Below the pieces are notes generated by a model that was not told the DNA's origin, made no database searches, and saw nothing but the letters and a program-made list of their open reading frames with translations. A DNA stretch of 64,000 bases, from NCBI RefSeq assembly GCF_033807575.1, contig NC_084715.1, positions 8,357,349 to 8,421,348 of the forward strand, written 5' to 3'. This document shows, piece by piece, positions 46,318 to 58,085 of the stretch. The stretch comes from Cydia pomonella (lineage: Eukaryota > Arthropoda > Insecta > Lepidoptera > Tortricidae). Numbering within the stretch: position 1 is the first letter of the stretch; each line of letters starts with the position of its first letter. The position numbers and the translations under genes are program-made.

Positions 46318-46444
46318 TACAGTCAGCGTCAAATACTCTGTAGCAGTCAAAGTGGCCAAATAGTTCGGTACACCATACTAAATATATGGTGTACCAAACT
46401 ATTTGACTACTTTGGTTGCTACAAAGTATTTGACGCTGACTGTA
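46318..46444. mobile_element. Palindromic MITE with TACAGTCA ends
   Basis: TACAGTCAGCGTCAAATACT..GTAGC on the left pairs with GCTACAAAGTATTTGACGCTGACTGTA on the right. The inner TTCGGTACACCATA and TATGGTGTACCAAA also pair. TA at both ends. Shares the terminal eight bases with 30093-30224. Confidence 0.85.
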
Positions 46445-46555
46445 TATTAACGATAACTATGCCCCCACGTTTGATTTTTTTTGTTTTGTTTTTTTTTTTT
46501 ATTATTATAAGTAGCTTCTAGCAAAAACTAATTACATACAAATTTTCAAAAGCTA

Positions 46556-47215
46556 CTTACTCCTATAATAATAATAAAACATTATTATTATTATTATTAA
46601 ACAGGATTCTCTGCCTCTGGCTTGCCTTAGCCGGCCGGCCAGAGTGGAGTCGTTAGAGCTATAAGCTCCAGGGGTGGAAGTGAAAAATTGCATAAGACGC
46701 GAGTTGGCACTGTGGCTGCTCGCAGCCACTGGGTAGAAAGCGGCGTACACCTCTCAACACCCCTGAGCCGCTCACACCGGTGTTGCCCTTGAGCCATCCT
46801 AGATGTCGCTTTTTGTTGGGGCCCATCTTGGGGGGCGAGTCACCGTCTGCCGGAAATAAAATTGAATACCGTTTTATTAGGCAGGCGTCCGGTTTTTTAT
46901 CCCATAGCCCAGTATTTAGTCCATCGCTTTCACCCAATAGCCCAGTTCATTTTAGATTCCATCAACTCTCAAATAGTCCTTACACCCTGGCGGGTGCTGC
47001 CTCTCCGTGCGTCCCACGGGCAAGGGCAACATCCGCTAGGTGTACCCCTTACATTTCATTAAAGTGTCAAAAGGGCCTCTACGTGTTGGCTTCGGCTCCG
47101 CGCACGCCTCCCAAAGGTCCGGAACACCATTGTTCCGTGATGGGAAAGACAAACATTATTATGGCAGCTGCCCGGACAAAGATACAACAACTCAGTCTCA
47201 TTATCCATCCAAACT
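46556..47215 (-). mobile_element. GC-rich LINE-like fragment with (AAT)n end
   Basis: A block much richer in GC than its surroundings. Read on the minus strand it ends in AATAATAATAATAATAAT, as a LINE tail might. A minus-strand frame at 46937-46659 contains GDSPPKMGPNKKRHLGWLKG and FLPSGCEQPQCQL, which look protein-like, but I cannot name the family. No reverse transcriptase motif remains. Confidence 0.5.
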
Positions 47216-47889
47216 ACAATCCATAGACCATTATACTGTTCACATTTTCTGCAATATTCCCAATGCCTGCTGCGACCGGTACATGGGTATCTATTGTTGC
47301 GACTATGAACGTGTTCCAGCAGGCGTTCTACATGACATTAACGCTCTCCAAGGAGCCTCTACGAGTTGTATCTATGTCCCTAAGCAAACCTATCAAAAAA
47401 CGGAATTTATAGGCCCGTGAAATCCAAGGAGTTACAAATAAAAATACAAACGAAGGGGCATACCGGTGGTTAATACACATCAAATTGTATAAAAATATTT
47501 TTTATAACATTAATATCCAGGGAGGAAAATGAGAACTACGTTTGTATTGAGAAGTGGTCGTTACTTTTTCTTGTTAAATAAATAGTGTTCCGAAACGCGA
47601 ATAATTTTCATTCGACATTTTAGCGTAGGTGAACTGCGTTGCATTAGCGTCAGCTCGTTCAATCTCGATTTCTGGATGGCTGCGTAAATAGTCACCAAAT
47701 TCCGCAAAATCGTCGTTCCTGTGCATCTAACCGCATAGTTGTTGGCCATGGTAATGTTGAGTATTTTCACTAGTGGCCAGACGTCTGAATTTTGCGGGAC
47801 GTCCCAATTTTCAGCTACTATATTTGATCATTTCCCGAAATTTAAGGAGTCCAATTCAGGACAGAATATAATTTAAACGTTTACCATTA
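47216..47889. other. No recognisable feature
   Basis: AT-rich spacer. No coding feature could be supported. Confidence 0.45.
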
Positions 47890-48023
47890 GGCCGGCGCCC
47901 CACTGCAGCGCACGCTATGTACACGACCCACGTTCCTATACAAAATTTCGTGGGCTTGCCCACGGTTTGTATTAAAACGTGGGCCGTGGATGTAGCGTGC
48001 GCAGCAGTGGGGCGCCGGCCTTA
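47887..48023. mobile_element. GC-rich palindromic MITE with TTA duplication (PIF/Harbinger type)
   Basis: The element is 47890-48020. It begins GGCCGGCGCCCCACTGC and ends GCAGTGGGGCGCCGGCC, with TTA on each side (47887-47889 and 48021-48023). A three-base TWA duplication is typical of PIF/Harbinger. Arms continue as AGCGCACGCTA / TAGCGTGCGC and CCCACG / CGTGGG. Confidence 0.8.
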
Positions 48024-48166
48024 TGGTGGATGTCACGGGAGGTCATGCCGACTACAAGACAAATTGCGTTAGGTTGCTGTTTTTTGTCTGAAATGTTTTC
48101 ATAGTTAAGCCGATAAAAAGATTTTGATGACAGAATATCTCTGAACAAAATTGTATGCAACTCATT

Positions 48167-49581
48167 GTTCCGTAGCCAAATGGCAAAAAACGGAACCCTT
48201 ATAGATTCGTCATGTCCGTCTGTCTGTCCGATTATGTCACAGCCACTTTTTTCCTTGGTAAGTAGATGTATTCTATGAACCGCATTAAGATTTTTACACA
48301 AAAATAGAAAAAAAAAAACAATAACTTGTGGGGGTTCCCTATACTTAGAAATGAAACTCAAAAAATCTTTTTTCATCAAACCCATACGTGTGGGGTATCT
48401 ATGGATAGGTCTTCAAAAATGATATTTAGGTTCCTAATATCATTTTTTTCTAAACTGAATAGTTTGCGCGAGAGACACTTTCAAAGTGAAAAAAATGTGT
48501 CCCCCCCCCCCCCTGTAAAATAACCCTTCAGGAACAGAAAGTTGAATTCCTAAAATGTTGAATTCCCAAAATGTTGAATTCCCAGAAAGTTGAATATTTT
48601 TAGTTTCGCAAAATTTTGAATTCTTATAATGTTGAATTCCCAAAATATTGAATTACCAAAAAGTTGAATATTTTTAGTTTCGCAAAATGTTGAATTCTTA
48701 TAATGTTGAAATATCAAAATGTAGATTTCCCACAACGTTGACTTTGTGATATCCTAGGAAAGTATACAATTTGGGATTTTATCTTTATGAGAATTCAACT
48801 TTTGGCTCCTAAATGCTCAAAGAGTTACCTCGATTACTTATAGATCCCATAATGTAACCGAAGACCTTTGAAATACTTCTCATCGCTGGTCTGCCGTAGT
48901 CTAGTTTTACTTTATTAGGCGTCAATTATGGAAATTTCAATTTAAGATGCTGTTAAAACCTCTGCCGTAATACCGAATCATGACTCGTTTCTATAGGCAC
49001 TTAGTAGTTACTGCAAAATCTCTTTAGATAACGTTGATTGTCAAAGTCAGCCAATGTCACTATTAGAAGTAATCTGCTCTGTCAAGATATATTTAAATCA
49101 TAATTCATAATTTATTTATTCGAAATGAATCCCTTTAAAACTATTTATTTTAGTAAAAATAAAAAATAAACCGGAAACTTCTTTAACATTCTGCAAATTT
49201 AAATTTTTGCAATCTCAACATTTAAAGAATTCAACATCCTGCAAGTTCAACTTTTTGCAATCTCAACATTTAAAGAATTAAACATTTTAATAATCAACAT
49301 CCTGCAAGTTCAACTTTTTGCAATCTCAACATTTAAAGAATTCAACTTTATGCAAATTCAACATTTTAATGTTCAACTTTCTGAGAATTCAATATTTTGG
49401 GAATCCAACATTTTAGGAATTCAACTTTCTGTTCCTGAAGGAAACTACGATATACATTACCATGCAAACTTCCACCGAAAATTGGTTTGAACGAGATCTA
49501 GTAAGTAGTTTTTTTTAATACGTCATAAATGGTACGGAACCCTTCATGGGCGAGTCCGACTCGCACTTGGCCGCTTTTTTT
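48167..49581 (-). mobile_element. MITE with (GTCY)n microsatellite, copy E, split by a foldback element
   Basis: Left part 48167-48524 (GTTCCGTAGCCAAATGGC, a GTCTGTCTGTCCG tract, CCCATACGTGTGGGGTATCT, poly-C) and right part 49442-49581 (GATATACATTACCATGCAAA to GGACTCGCACTTGGCCGC-type end) line up with 11676-12242. The 917 bases between them belong to a different element. Confidence 0.8.
48525..49441. mobile_element. Foldback-type element with repetitive inverted arms
   Basis: The termini are CCTTCAGGAACAGAAAGTTG and its exact complement CAACTTTCTGTTCCTGAAGG; pairing runs on through AATTCCTAAAATGTTG with few mismatches. Both arms consist of short tandem units around GTTGAATTCCCAAAATGTTG (left, 48525 to about 48740) and, on the right, AACATTTAAAGAATTCAAC and TCAACTTTTTGCAATC (about 49198-49441). 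The roughly 460-bp middle is not repetitive. No transposase frame. The layout resembles Drosophila FB foldback elements. Target duplication not clear. Confidence 0.75.
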
Positions 49582-51060
49582 CTCCTATAATCTTCTATTA
49601 GAATTTTGTGAATGTTCAATAATAGAGTGAATTTTGGAAGCGACAAGATAACAAAATCAAATTTCCAAATTTGTGATCGCATTTCATGATAAAAATCGCG
49701 ATGAGATCTTTGTAAAACAAACCTGCAAAGTTATTAAAAACGCAATCGAGACCTAATCGTGATTCAAAATCATTCATTTTAATTTGAAATCCTGTAAGGC
49801 GGCAACACCCTTATTGACGCGCTTATTTACATCAGGCTTCAGCTGAATTGCAATAGATTTTGCAATATCGTATGCAATATATTGGGAGCTGAGATAAAAC
49901 CATATTCGTCTAGACGGCAAAACGATGCATTGGATGATATTGGATAGCAAAGTTGTTTCAGATGTTTTGTATATGTTTTTTCATATAATACCTACAAATA
50001 TAAAAGCATTCGTTAAAAGTCAATTTTTCTATTTTGTTGTATGTATTTCCTGTGGTATGTTTGTAATTAGGAAATTTCTTTTACACTTTATTAAATTCGT
50101 CGCGTAAATTTTAATGGCATTTTTTTCATTCCATACTTCGTACGACACAACGACAATATTGTACCTGTAAACCATAGCATGTTATGCAGGAGAAGGACTA
50201 GGAGGTCTATTTAGATGGTATACATATGTAATTTGTGTTGAGTGACATTTCTGGTTGAATAAATGTCAATTTTATATAACAGCTGACAGATCATATCCAT
50301 TACAACTGAGGGACAGAGGCTTCGCCCCCCGGGCTGGATATTATCTGGTCCAACAAATATCCGTAGCCATTCAGCGTGCAACGCAGCCGGCATATTTGGA
50401 ACGTTCGGGCCAGGTAGGGAACAGTTCGGGGCTTAAAAGGTAGGTAATTTTTGGCGGGGCTAGTTCTTCTTTTATTTCTGCATATAGGTAAATATATTAT
50501 AATCTAGTGTAACTTCGTTTATATTTCACTTTATAATTAGACAGTATTTTAGTCTTTAGTTAGCTTTATTTTAATCTACAAAATGTACTGTACAAAATTA
50601 TGTTGTAAATAAATATCCAAAACCAATTAATAACAATAAATGACTATCTGAATCTCCATGTTGTTAGTTTCCTTCCAAATTAATTGTTGAAGCTACGAAA
50701 CCAACTACAATTGTTTTTTTATTTTCTTTTTTTTTAAAGAATATTGCATAATTTGTGAAGCTGTGCTCAGTTCTTTCATTAAAATATCCCCGCTCTTATA
50801 TTGAGGCCGCCGGGACTCTACTAGTCGTAATAGAGTTGTAAATTAATAAAGTTATGACAAAGCGGTCTTTCTTCATTTAATAGAAAACTTTCAATGCAAA
50901 GAAGAGACAACTTGCTAACTATCAGGCCAAATATTAAACAACGCTCGCGTTCACACCTTAATCCTTCGACAAGGAAAAATGTTTTTGTTAATATTAAATA
51001 ATAATTAAATTAACAATAAATAAATATATATAAATATATATTAATAGTAAATAAATATCG
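49582..51060. other. AT-rich DNA with a small LINE-like fragment
   Basis: Around 50290-50445 a plus-strand frame reads RGFAPRAGYYLVQQISVAIQ, similar to the coding trace at 44756 and probably a LINE ORF end. Otherwise nothing recognisable. Confidence 0.4.
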
Positions 51061-51268
51061 GTGAAAGAAAACATCGTTAGGAAACCAGACTAATCCCAAC
51101 AAGGCCTAGTTTACCCTCTTGGTTGGAAGGTTAGATGGCAGTCGCTTTCGTCCTACTTTTTAAAACTAGTGCCTACGTCCAATCTTGGGTTTAGTTGTCA
51201 AGCGGACCCCAGGCTCCCATGAGCCGTGGCAAAATGCCGGAACAACGCGAGGAAGAAGAAGAAGAGTA
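51061..51268 (+). mobile_element. SINE with (GAA)n tail
   Basis: AAACATCGTTAGGAAACCAG, GACTAATCCCAACAAGGCC, GGTTGGAAGGTTAGATGGCA, GTCAAGCGGACCCCAGGCTC and CGCGAGGAAGAAGAAGAAG form a known lepidopteran SINE-like unit. A reversed fragment lies at 25125-25236. Confidence 0.75.
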
Positions 51269-51317
51269 AATAAATAAAGAAATATTATAGGACATTAATA
51301 CACAAATTGAGAAAGGT

Positions 51318-51485
51318 AATTTACTCGTACTTGGCGCCATTCCGTGGCGCAAGAGTTGGGTGTATTGGGTGGGGATGGAGTGGGAGGAGGACCCAAGCTG
51401 CCCAGGACCGGGGTCAGAGGAAGAAAATGGTTCGAGCCCTACACCCCAGCAGGGGGTAACAGGATGGAAAGAAGAAGTAAGGTAA
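51318..51485 (+). mobile_element. LINE ORF 3'-end fragment
   Basis: CCCAAGCTGCCCAGGACCGG and ACACCCCAGCAGGGGGTAAC..GAAGAAG resemble the end of an RTE/R1-like LINE reading frame. No catalytic motif is left. Confidence 0.4.
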
Positions 51486-52127
51486 GTATGTAAGCAGAAC
51501 CGGAGCAGCTAACAAGTTTTTTGGATAAAATATAATATTATTTTACAAAAATATTATTTTGTTTGAATTTAATAAAAACCTATGTATTTTTTTATAACAC
51601 TATATTGCTAGCTATAAGCTAGTGTTTAAAAAAACAATTCTGAAAATAAGTACAAATGTAGTATATTGTTTATTTTGCGCCTTATTATTTTGAGCTGTCA
51701 ACCTTCGAAGCTCTGTTACGTGGTTTATATTGAAATATATAAGTAAATTAATACGAGTTGTTTAAAAAACACTAGAAAAACACGCTTTCGTGTTCAAAGT
51801 CCATTACGTGACCTTTCTCACAAGTGCAAACACGACTATGATACGATATTCCATCATGGAATGCCAGTGTCTATCTTCCGGCTTCATCATCAAACCTTGA
51901 AACCTAATCGTGGTCAAAGTTCATTACAAGACTTTTCTACCAAATCCAAACACAGCTACGATACGATGTTGAAGTTTCAGTTCATATCTTCTGGCTCCAT
52001 CATCAGACCAGTTCGACAGTACCATATTATTGTATTGTCATCAGAACTACATATAGCTGCCAATTTTCATGACGCTACGATCCTTGGAAGATTAAATTAA
52101 ATTAATTACCTTAAGGTAGATTCCATT

Positions 52128-52513
52128 ACACCGAAAATTGGTTTGAACGAGATCTAGTAAGTAGTTTTTTTTAATACGTCATAAAATTAAAAAAAAAAAA
52201 AATCTTCAAACCCATACGTGTGGCATATCTATGGATAGGTCTTCAAAAATGATATTTAGGTTTCTAATATAATTTTTTTCTAAACTGAATAGTTTGACCG
52301 AGAGACACTTCCAAAGTGGAAAAATGTGTCCCCCCCCCCCTGTAACTTCTAAAATAACAGAATGAAAAATCTAAAAAATATATATGATATACATTACCAT
52401 GCAAACTTCCACCGAAAATTGGTCACGAGATCTAGTAAGTAGTTTTTTTTAATACGTCATAAATGGTACGGAACCCTTCATGGGCGAGTCCGACTCGCAC
52501 TTGGCCGCTTTTT
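52128..52513 (-). mobile_element. MITE with (GTCY)n family ends, rearranged copy F
   Basis: The right-hand segment CCGAAAATTGG..GATCTAGTAAGTAG..ATACGTCATAAA occurs twice, at 52128-52187 and 52413-52464, so this copy is a partial dimer or gene-conversion product. It ends in the family terminus GGCGAGTCCGACTCGCACTT and lacks the GTTCCGTAGCC end. Confidence 0.7.
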
Positions 52514-52794
52514 ATGTTTTTACATTCTGCCTCTTTTGCAAATTTGCACTCACGAAATGTACATATACGTGATGCCTTACTTTTGCGCACTTGAATTATG
52601 TTCAAACGTTAGCGTCATTAAGTCCGATACATATTATTAAGTTCAAAAAGATAAAATGATAATTCCGGTATATTATTCACGAGCTATAAAAGCGGTAGGT
52701 GGTTTTTAAAGGAGTAATAGTGTTGTAAAGGTTTTTCAAACAATTCTAGCACGTCATGATTTACTTATAGAATAACACGAATTGCTTAGTTTTA

Positions 52795-52893
52795 TTTATT
52801 TATGTAAACTTTATTGCACGATATAAAAATCATACAAATATCTGGACTAAATGCCTTAAGGCATTCTCTACCAGTCAACCATTGGAGAAAACA
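52795..52893 (-). mobile_element. LINE 3' end, minus strand
   Basis: On the minus strand: ATGGTTGACTGGTAGAGAAT, the hairpin AATGCCTTAAGGCATT and GTGCAATAAAGTTTACATAAATAAATAAAA. Same family as the 3' UTR at 42663-42955. Only the tail was inserted. Confidence 0.75.
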
Positions 52894-54459
52894 GATACTT
52901 ATATATATTCTATTTTTACAAGGTTTTATTTAACTTGCAATGTTTGTTTGTTTTTTTGTAATATGTTTGTTCGGGTCAAATCTTAAAATCTTAATTTAAC
53001 CCAATTTCCATTTTTCAATGGGGCTGAAACTTCACATACATATGTGTAAGTGGGGTGACGATGCAATATTATGGTATCATCAAGCTGATCTGATGATGGA
53101 CACAGGAGGTGGCTATGGGAAGTGGGAACTCTGTGTTAAAACAACGCAAAGAAATAATGTTTGGATTTGTTAGAATTATCTCGACGACCATTAGTTGCCT
53201 GGTGTAACAAATTTAACAAAAGTGCAGTCAGTGATTAAAACTTACATAATAATATATCCTAAATGAAATTATTGACAAAAATCTTTTTCTTTGTGAACCT
53301 ATATATGTATATTTTTAGTTTAATTGATTAATGTACTTAGCCTCAACAACAAGTACAATGAAGTTTGAGGTTGTGAGGAAACCGACCTAGCCTAGGGGAT
53401 GCTCCCAGTTCTGAGTTTGTATGGCGAGAACCGGGATTTCCAGGATCTGGAAAAGTCTTATTTTGAAAATCAGTAGCAGCCATATATGCTCTAAATCGAC
53501 CTTAACCAGCATAGACACTCATATGAGTGTTAAATGTTGTGATCAAATGAAACAGTGAGAATGTATTGATCAAACAGCATATGATGTACACGTATTAACG
53601 GAGAAAATCAAAGGAAACATGTTAACTGATCAAAGTGAACAATGAACAAAGGTACTTCTTGGTAACAGACAAGGCCATAAATATAGAAGAAAAGACACAT
53701 TTGCCAAAACATATTGAGGTCTTGGATATGACGAGATTAATTTTGTAGAGTAGAGAAGTCATACTCACTTTAACGACAGTCACGGCCGCTCATACTCGTA
53801 CACTTGTAAACTGTCATCCCGAAAGAAACTCACGTTGTTTAATTTTTCAAGTTTACAAAAAAGAACTCCTTGTTACATAACTCTTGAGTATTGTTACGTA
53901 AATTGTGACGGGAAATAAATAAAAGAATTTGTATATGTCACTAAACATAAAAAGGCCTAAATTTTTAACGGTTTAAGTCAGCGGTTTTATAATACTTTAG
54001 GCCGATTCTGCTTCATGCATTTGATATGATTTTTATCTCTTTTTGGGACGATATTGAGGTGTGTCATCAGGCATCTCACGAGAAAGTGTGAGCAAACTGC
54101 TTTATGAAACGACTCCACTTATACCACTTTCCACTCCATCAGAGTGACCCGCTAACACTGATTGGCTTACGGTTCACAAATATATTAAATTGTTAAAATT
54201 TAATCGGCCTCTTGGTATCCGAATGCCACAATTCTCTACGAAATCCGCACGATCCACAGTCAAATGCCAGCTTAACTCCGGCACCTGCAGTAGTTCGGAG
54301 TATTTCAGTGCTAGCTCGGCAATCTAGTTAGCTTAGTTATCGAGTTGAAACCGTTCGAGTTTAATTCACACTTTACTCACACCGTATGCTAGACTGATAG
54401 CCAATTAATAAGGAAGCCCTCTTCATTAAATTTATTGTAATAGAGAGGTAAAGTCTAAG
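52894..54459. other. AT-rich DNA with no gene
   Basis: Nothing recognisable. Confidence 0.5.
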
Positions 54460-54600
54460 ACGAGGTATGGACTAGCAACAACTTGCATGCAATTTTCATT
54501 ACATTGCGGTATCTGATTAAACTTTTGAATGTAGTTTACCTTTGTAGTCGGCAATGTAACGTAAGTTGCATGCAAGTTCTTGCTAGTCTAAGCCTTGCTT
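54460..54600. mobile_element. Palindromic MITE-like repeat
   Basis: GGACTAGCAACAACTTGCAT, GCAA and TTACATTGC on the left are complemented by GCAATGTAACGTAAGTTGCA, TGCAAG and TTGCTAGTCTAAGCC on the right. Confidence 0.65.
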
Positions 54601-54888
54601 AAGGAAAAAACGTGCCCCTTAGTTTAACATCCAAACCAGATGGCGCTGTACTTCACCATATGTTTTTCGGTCACTGCATCGTCAATTTTTGACAATCAGA
54701 GTTACCGCAAAATGTATGAAGCCGTACAGCGCCATCTCGTTTACCTATCTAATTGAGAGCACGAAATTGTCTTAAATTTTACACATCTTACTCAATCAAT
54801 GTATTTTTGATACAAATCATCAAAAGAAAACATTAAATAGAGCCGCCTGTTGTTTACCTCTTATCTGCATTTATTATATATGTGTTTC

Positions 54889-54946
54889 CATGTACCTTTG
54901 TTCTGAGGTTGTGTAATAAAGAGGATTTGTATTGTATTGTATTATA
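54889..54946 (+). mobile_element. LINE 3' tail
   Basis: TTCTGAGGTTGTGTAATAAAGAGG followed by TTTGTATTGTATTGTATT, a usual lepidopteran LINE end. Confidence 0.55.
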
Positions 54947-56504
54947 ATAGAGAAATATATACAAAACGCAACATAAATGGGGCATTTTCAAAACCGTGGC
55001 GAAAATTTAACTGCTTTAGCACCGATCGTTGTGGAAACTCTTTTCTTCACGATGATCTATCCTTTCCTAGCAATGTAGGTACGCGATAGTATTTCATACT
55101 CGATCACTTTGAATTAATAGGTAATGTATCTCGGCCTACAGCAGATGTGGAATTACGCAGAGTAATTACGTTTCCTCCGATTGACGCCTGTTTGCTAATC
55201 CATGTATTTGTTGACTCAACTAGATTTGAGTAGTAAATCGCAATCAAGAATATGTCAGGTGCGGAGATAGGAATATTTCATATTTAGTTAGTTCTGTTCA
55301 TTATGGAAAGTGGAGAAATCCAAGTCATATTATTAGATTTACCTATTAGAAACCTGCAAATACTAAACAATCAATACTTTCTAGCATTTTGGACAAAAAA
55401 AAAGGGAAGTAATAGGTCTGGTATAATGCACAAAGTCAACCATTTTACCACGGGAAATTTATCAAGACTATATTATCTAAAATACTCCAGCTTCGCTCCT
55501 CGGTAGAGAGCCGAGGTTTTCTCAAGGTATAGAATGGAGTTCTGAGCGAATAGATTCCTAGGTTTATATAATAAAGTACTTCAAAACCAACGATCTCTGC
55601 GTAGTACATTCGCCCCTGTTTAGCGAAAATTCTACGATATTAAACTTCTCCTAGCATATTGGAAATGCATTTCGATTTGTTGGGGCGTTATTCAGAAACT
55701 GGAATAAAACGTAAATTAAAAAATAAAATAGTGTATCGCGTAGCTACTGTGTAAAACAAACCAGCGCGAAAAACTAATTCACTTTTAGTGTAATTTTATA
55801 CCTTAATTTTAAATTTAAGAATAAGGAATAAGGGGCACGCTGTGGCTGAGTATTTTCACAACGTCACGAGCGTATTTGCAACTGAAGTACGGATCATATT
55901 TTTGAAATTCTAGTCTGCTGCATTCTCGATATGCCTCAATGAGACTGTAATCTATATGCTTGCGTACAATTCTGTTTATTCAGAACAATTCCATTTATTT
56001 CAATTCCCATAAACACACACTTACAATGGACCTGTTTATTAACTTATGAATGACATAAGTTAGTTATTCGTGTCCCAAGGGAGGAAAAGTAGGAAATTGC
56101 GTGCCGCGTGTAAAATTGTTACCCGAGGCGAAGGCGAGGGTGGCAAACACGCAGGATGGAATGTCCTACGATTCCTCCCGTGGTGCGCATACTATTTTTC
56201 TGCTCTACGGAGGCGGAAAGCGGCAACTTCGTTTAGCGCAATGGGAGCAAAGTTGACACTTTCCGCCCGGAGGGCAGAAAAATACATTGTGCAATAAGGG
56301 AGGTATGGCCAAAATTGTTAACGAGAGTTTTTATGACTCGAATTTTCAATTTTAATACTAAGCTTTTAAATCAATGTTATATAAGCACAGTAAAATTACA
56401 AATAGCATTCGCCATTTTGTTTATTATTTGACGTAAAGGCATGAAATGTTGAGACCCATTCGGCTTTCGGCCACGAGTGAAAATTGTGGTAAAAATATTT
56501 TTCA
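54947..56504. other. AT-rich DNA with a GC-rich patch
   Basis: At 56070-56297 a GC-richer stretch includes paired TTTTTCTGCTCTACGGAGGCGGAAAG and CTTTCCGCCCGGAGGGCAGAAAAA, probably another palindromic repeat. No gene. Confidence 0.4.
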
Positions 56505-56630
56505 TCACACTTGCTCGAAAAAGAGTTTATTTCATGCAGGTGTGTTGAAGGACAAAGGCCAATTTTGTTCCCGCGGGAGTCATGGATTGTGAAAAAATAA
56601 GCTATAGCTCCCTAGGGAGTTATACCTTTT
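56505..56630 (+). repeat. Dispersed repeat, copy 2 (pair with 41135-41245)
   Basis: Same order of blocks as the 41135 copy: CACACTTGCTCGAAAAA, TTATTTCATGCAGGTGT, GGACAAAGGCC and GTTCCCGCGGGAGT. Confidence 0.65.
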
Positions 56631-57929
56631 TTTTAATATGTCACTTATTCATACAAACCTACTGGGTTAAATGAGTTTTACTTTTAAAATCCAGAGGTCC
56701 TTTGAAATTCAAATTTTCTTATCATTAGTTACTTATAATTGTAAAACTACTAAGGCTAGGTTATATTTCCTGAAATCCTAGTTGCTATTATACCTTTCGT
56801 GTCAAATGATGGTCCCTAGGACAGTTCATTTCTATATGGAGTAGATGTCATCTAAAATGATCGAAGTAATTTTTTGACATATTCATTTTTATAGAAATAA
56901 CCAAGGGCCGCACCGTGGGACTAAAAGCGGACTTACTTTTCACCCTTACATCCTTTACTCTGCCACTGATTCGCACTAAACGCTACGCATTCAGCTTTAT
57001 CATGCGAAGGTCTAAGTAGTGGAATTCACTTTCTTTGGAATTCTTTTAAGTAAGCATGTTCACTTACCATTGTGGTCAAATGCTTACCTTTTCTTAAAAC
57101 AAAAACAAACATTCAAGTATTAAAAATACGGTTTAACGAATTATCGTTTTTGTTAATCAAGTCCAACCAAAAGACAGTTAAAGGAACTGTCATTAGGGCA
57201 TTTAGGACCATCATTCGACGCAAGGGTATAGGAACTGGCAGTCAGCATTCAGCAGGAAAGCATATGGATTTGTGGATTCAAACCGTTTCGTTAAAAATTT
57301 GTATCTTGAAACTAATGTATACCGTTTAATGTTTATACCAATTGCTGTGCGGTGAAGAAAAACATCATCAAGAAACAAAACTAATCCCAATAATTCCTAT
57401 TTCTTCTTGTGTGGCAATTCACGGAATGAGATTACCAAGCGGACTCTAGATTTCCTCAGAGAGCATAGGCAGGAATAATATTTTCTAAATAACGAAATGG
57501 AACATTCTTCATCATGTAAACATGATTTTATATGAGTACCTACTATTAACTGATACTGAAGACAATAAGTGTATCAAAGTACTTAGTTCACTTTTTACAC
57601 ACGAGTTTTTTCGACGATGCACTTCGGAAAAAAAAATCTCACCCTTTTTCTGATAGGTAGAATATACAATATGCATATTGCACATGCTGTCTGCCAGACA
57701 TTCGCTATCGGTATGCAGTTTGTATCAAACTTTGTTTACTGTTTTTGAATAATAAACCACTGCTGCTGGCTTTGTTACTTCCTGTCCTGCTACAAGCTTT
57801 TATTTAACTTGCCCTATTAATTGGTATGTATGTTAGTTTGTTTTTATTCAAGCTGTTAATGTTGAGAAAGTACAGTGGGTTATAAATGTTAGTATTAAGA
57901 ATAAAACTTACAAACTATTTACCGATTTT
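56631..57929. other. AT-rich DNA with no gene
   Basis: Nothing firm. 57350-57460 may be a very decayed relative of the SINE at 51061. Confidence 0.4.
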
Positions 57930-58085
57930 GTACCTGAGTCATGAGTGTTTTCTATGTATTTATGTATTTGTATGTTATATATATACATATATCTTTGTCA
58001 GAGTACCCACCACACAAGCCTTCTTGAGCTTACCATGGGACTTAGGCAATCTGTATAAGAATGTCATATTTATTTTATTTATAAA
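57930..58085 (+). mobile_element. SINE 3' part
   Basis: CCTGAGTCATGAGTGTTTTC, TATGTATTTATGTATTTG, CACACAAGCCTTCTTGAGCT and CATGGGACTTAGGCAATCTG match the SINE family at 25915 and 24945. Confidence 0.65.

Noticed and set aside
46780..47420. Plus-strand frames of 126 and 148 codons as genes
   Set aside because: They overlap in different frames across a GC-rich repeat fragment and show no domain.
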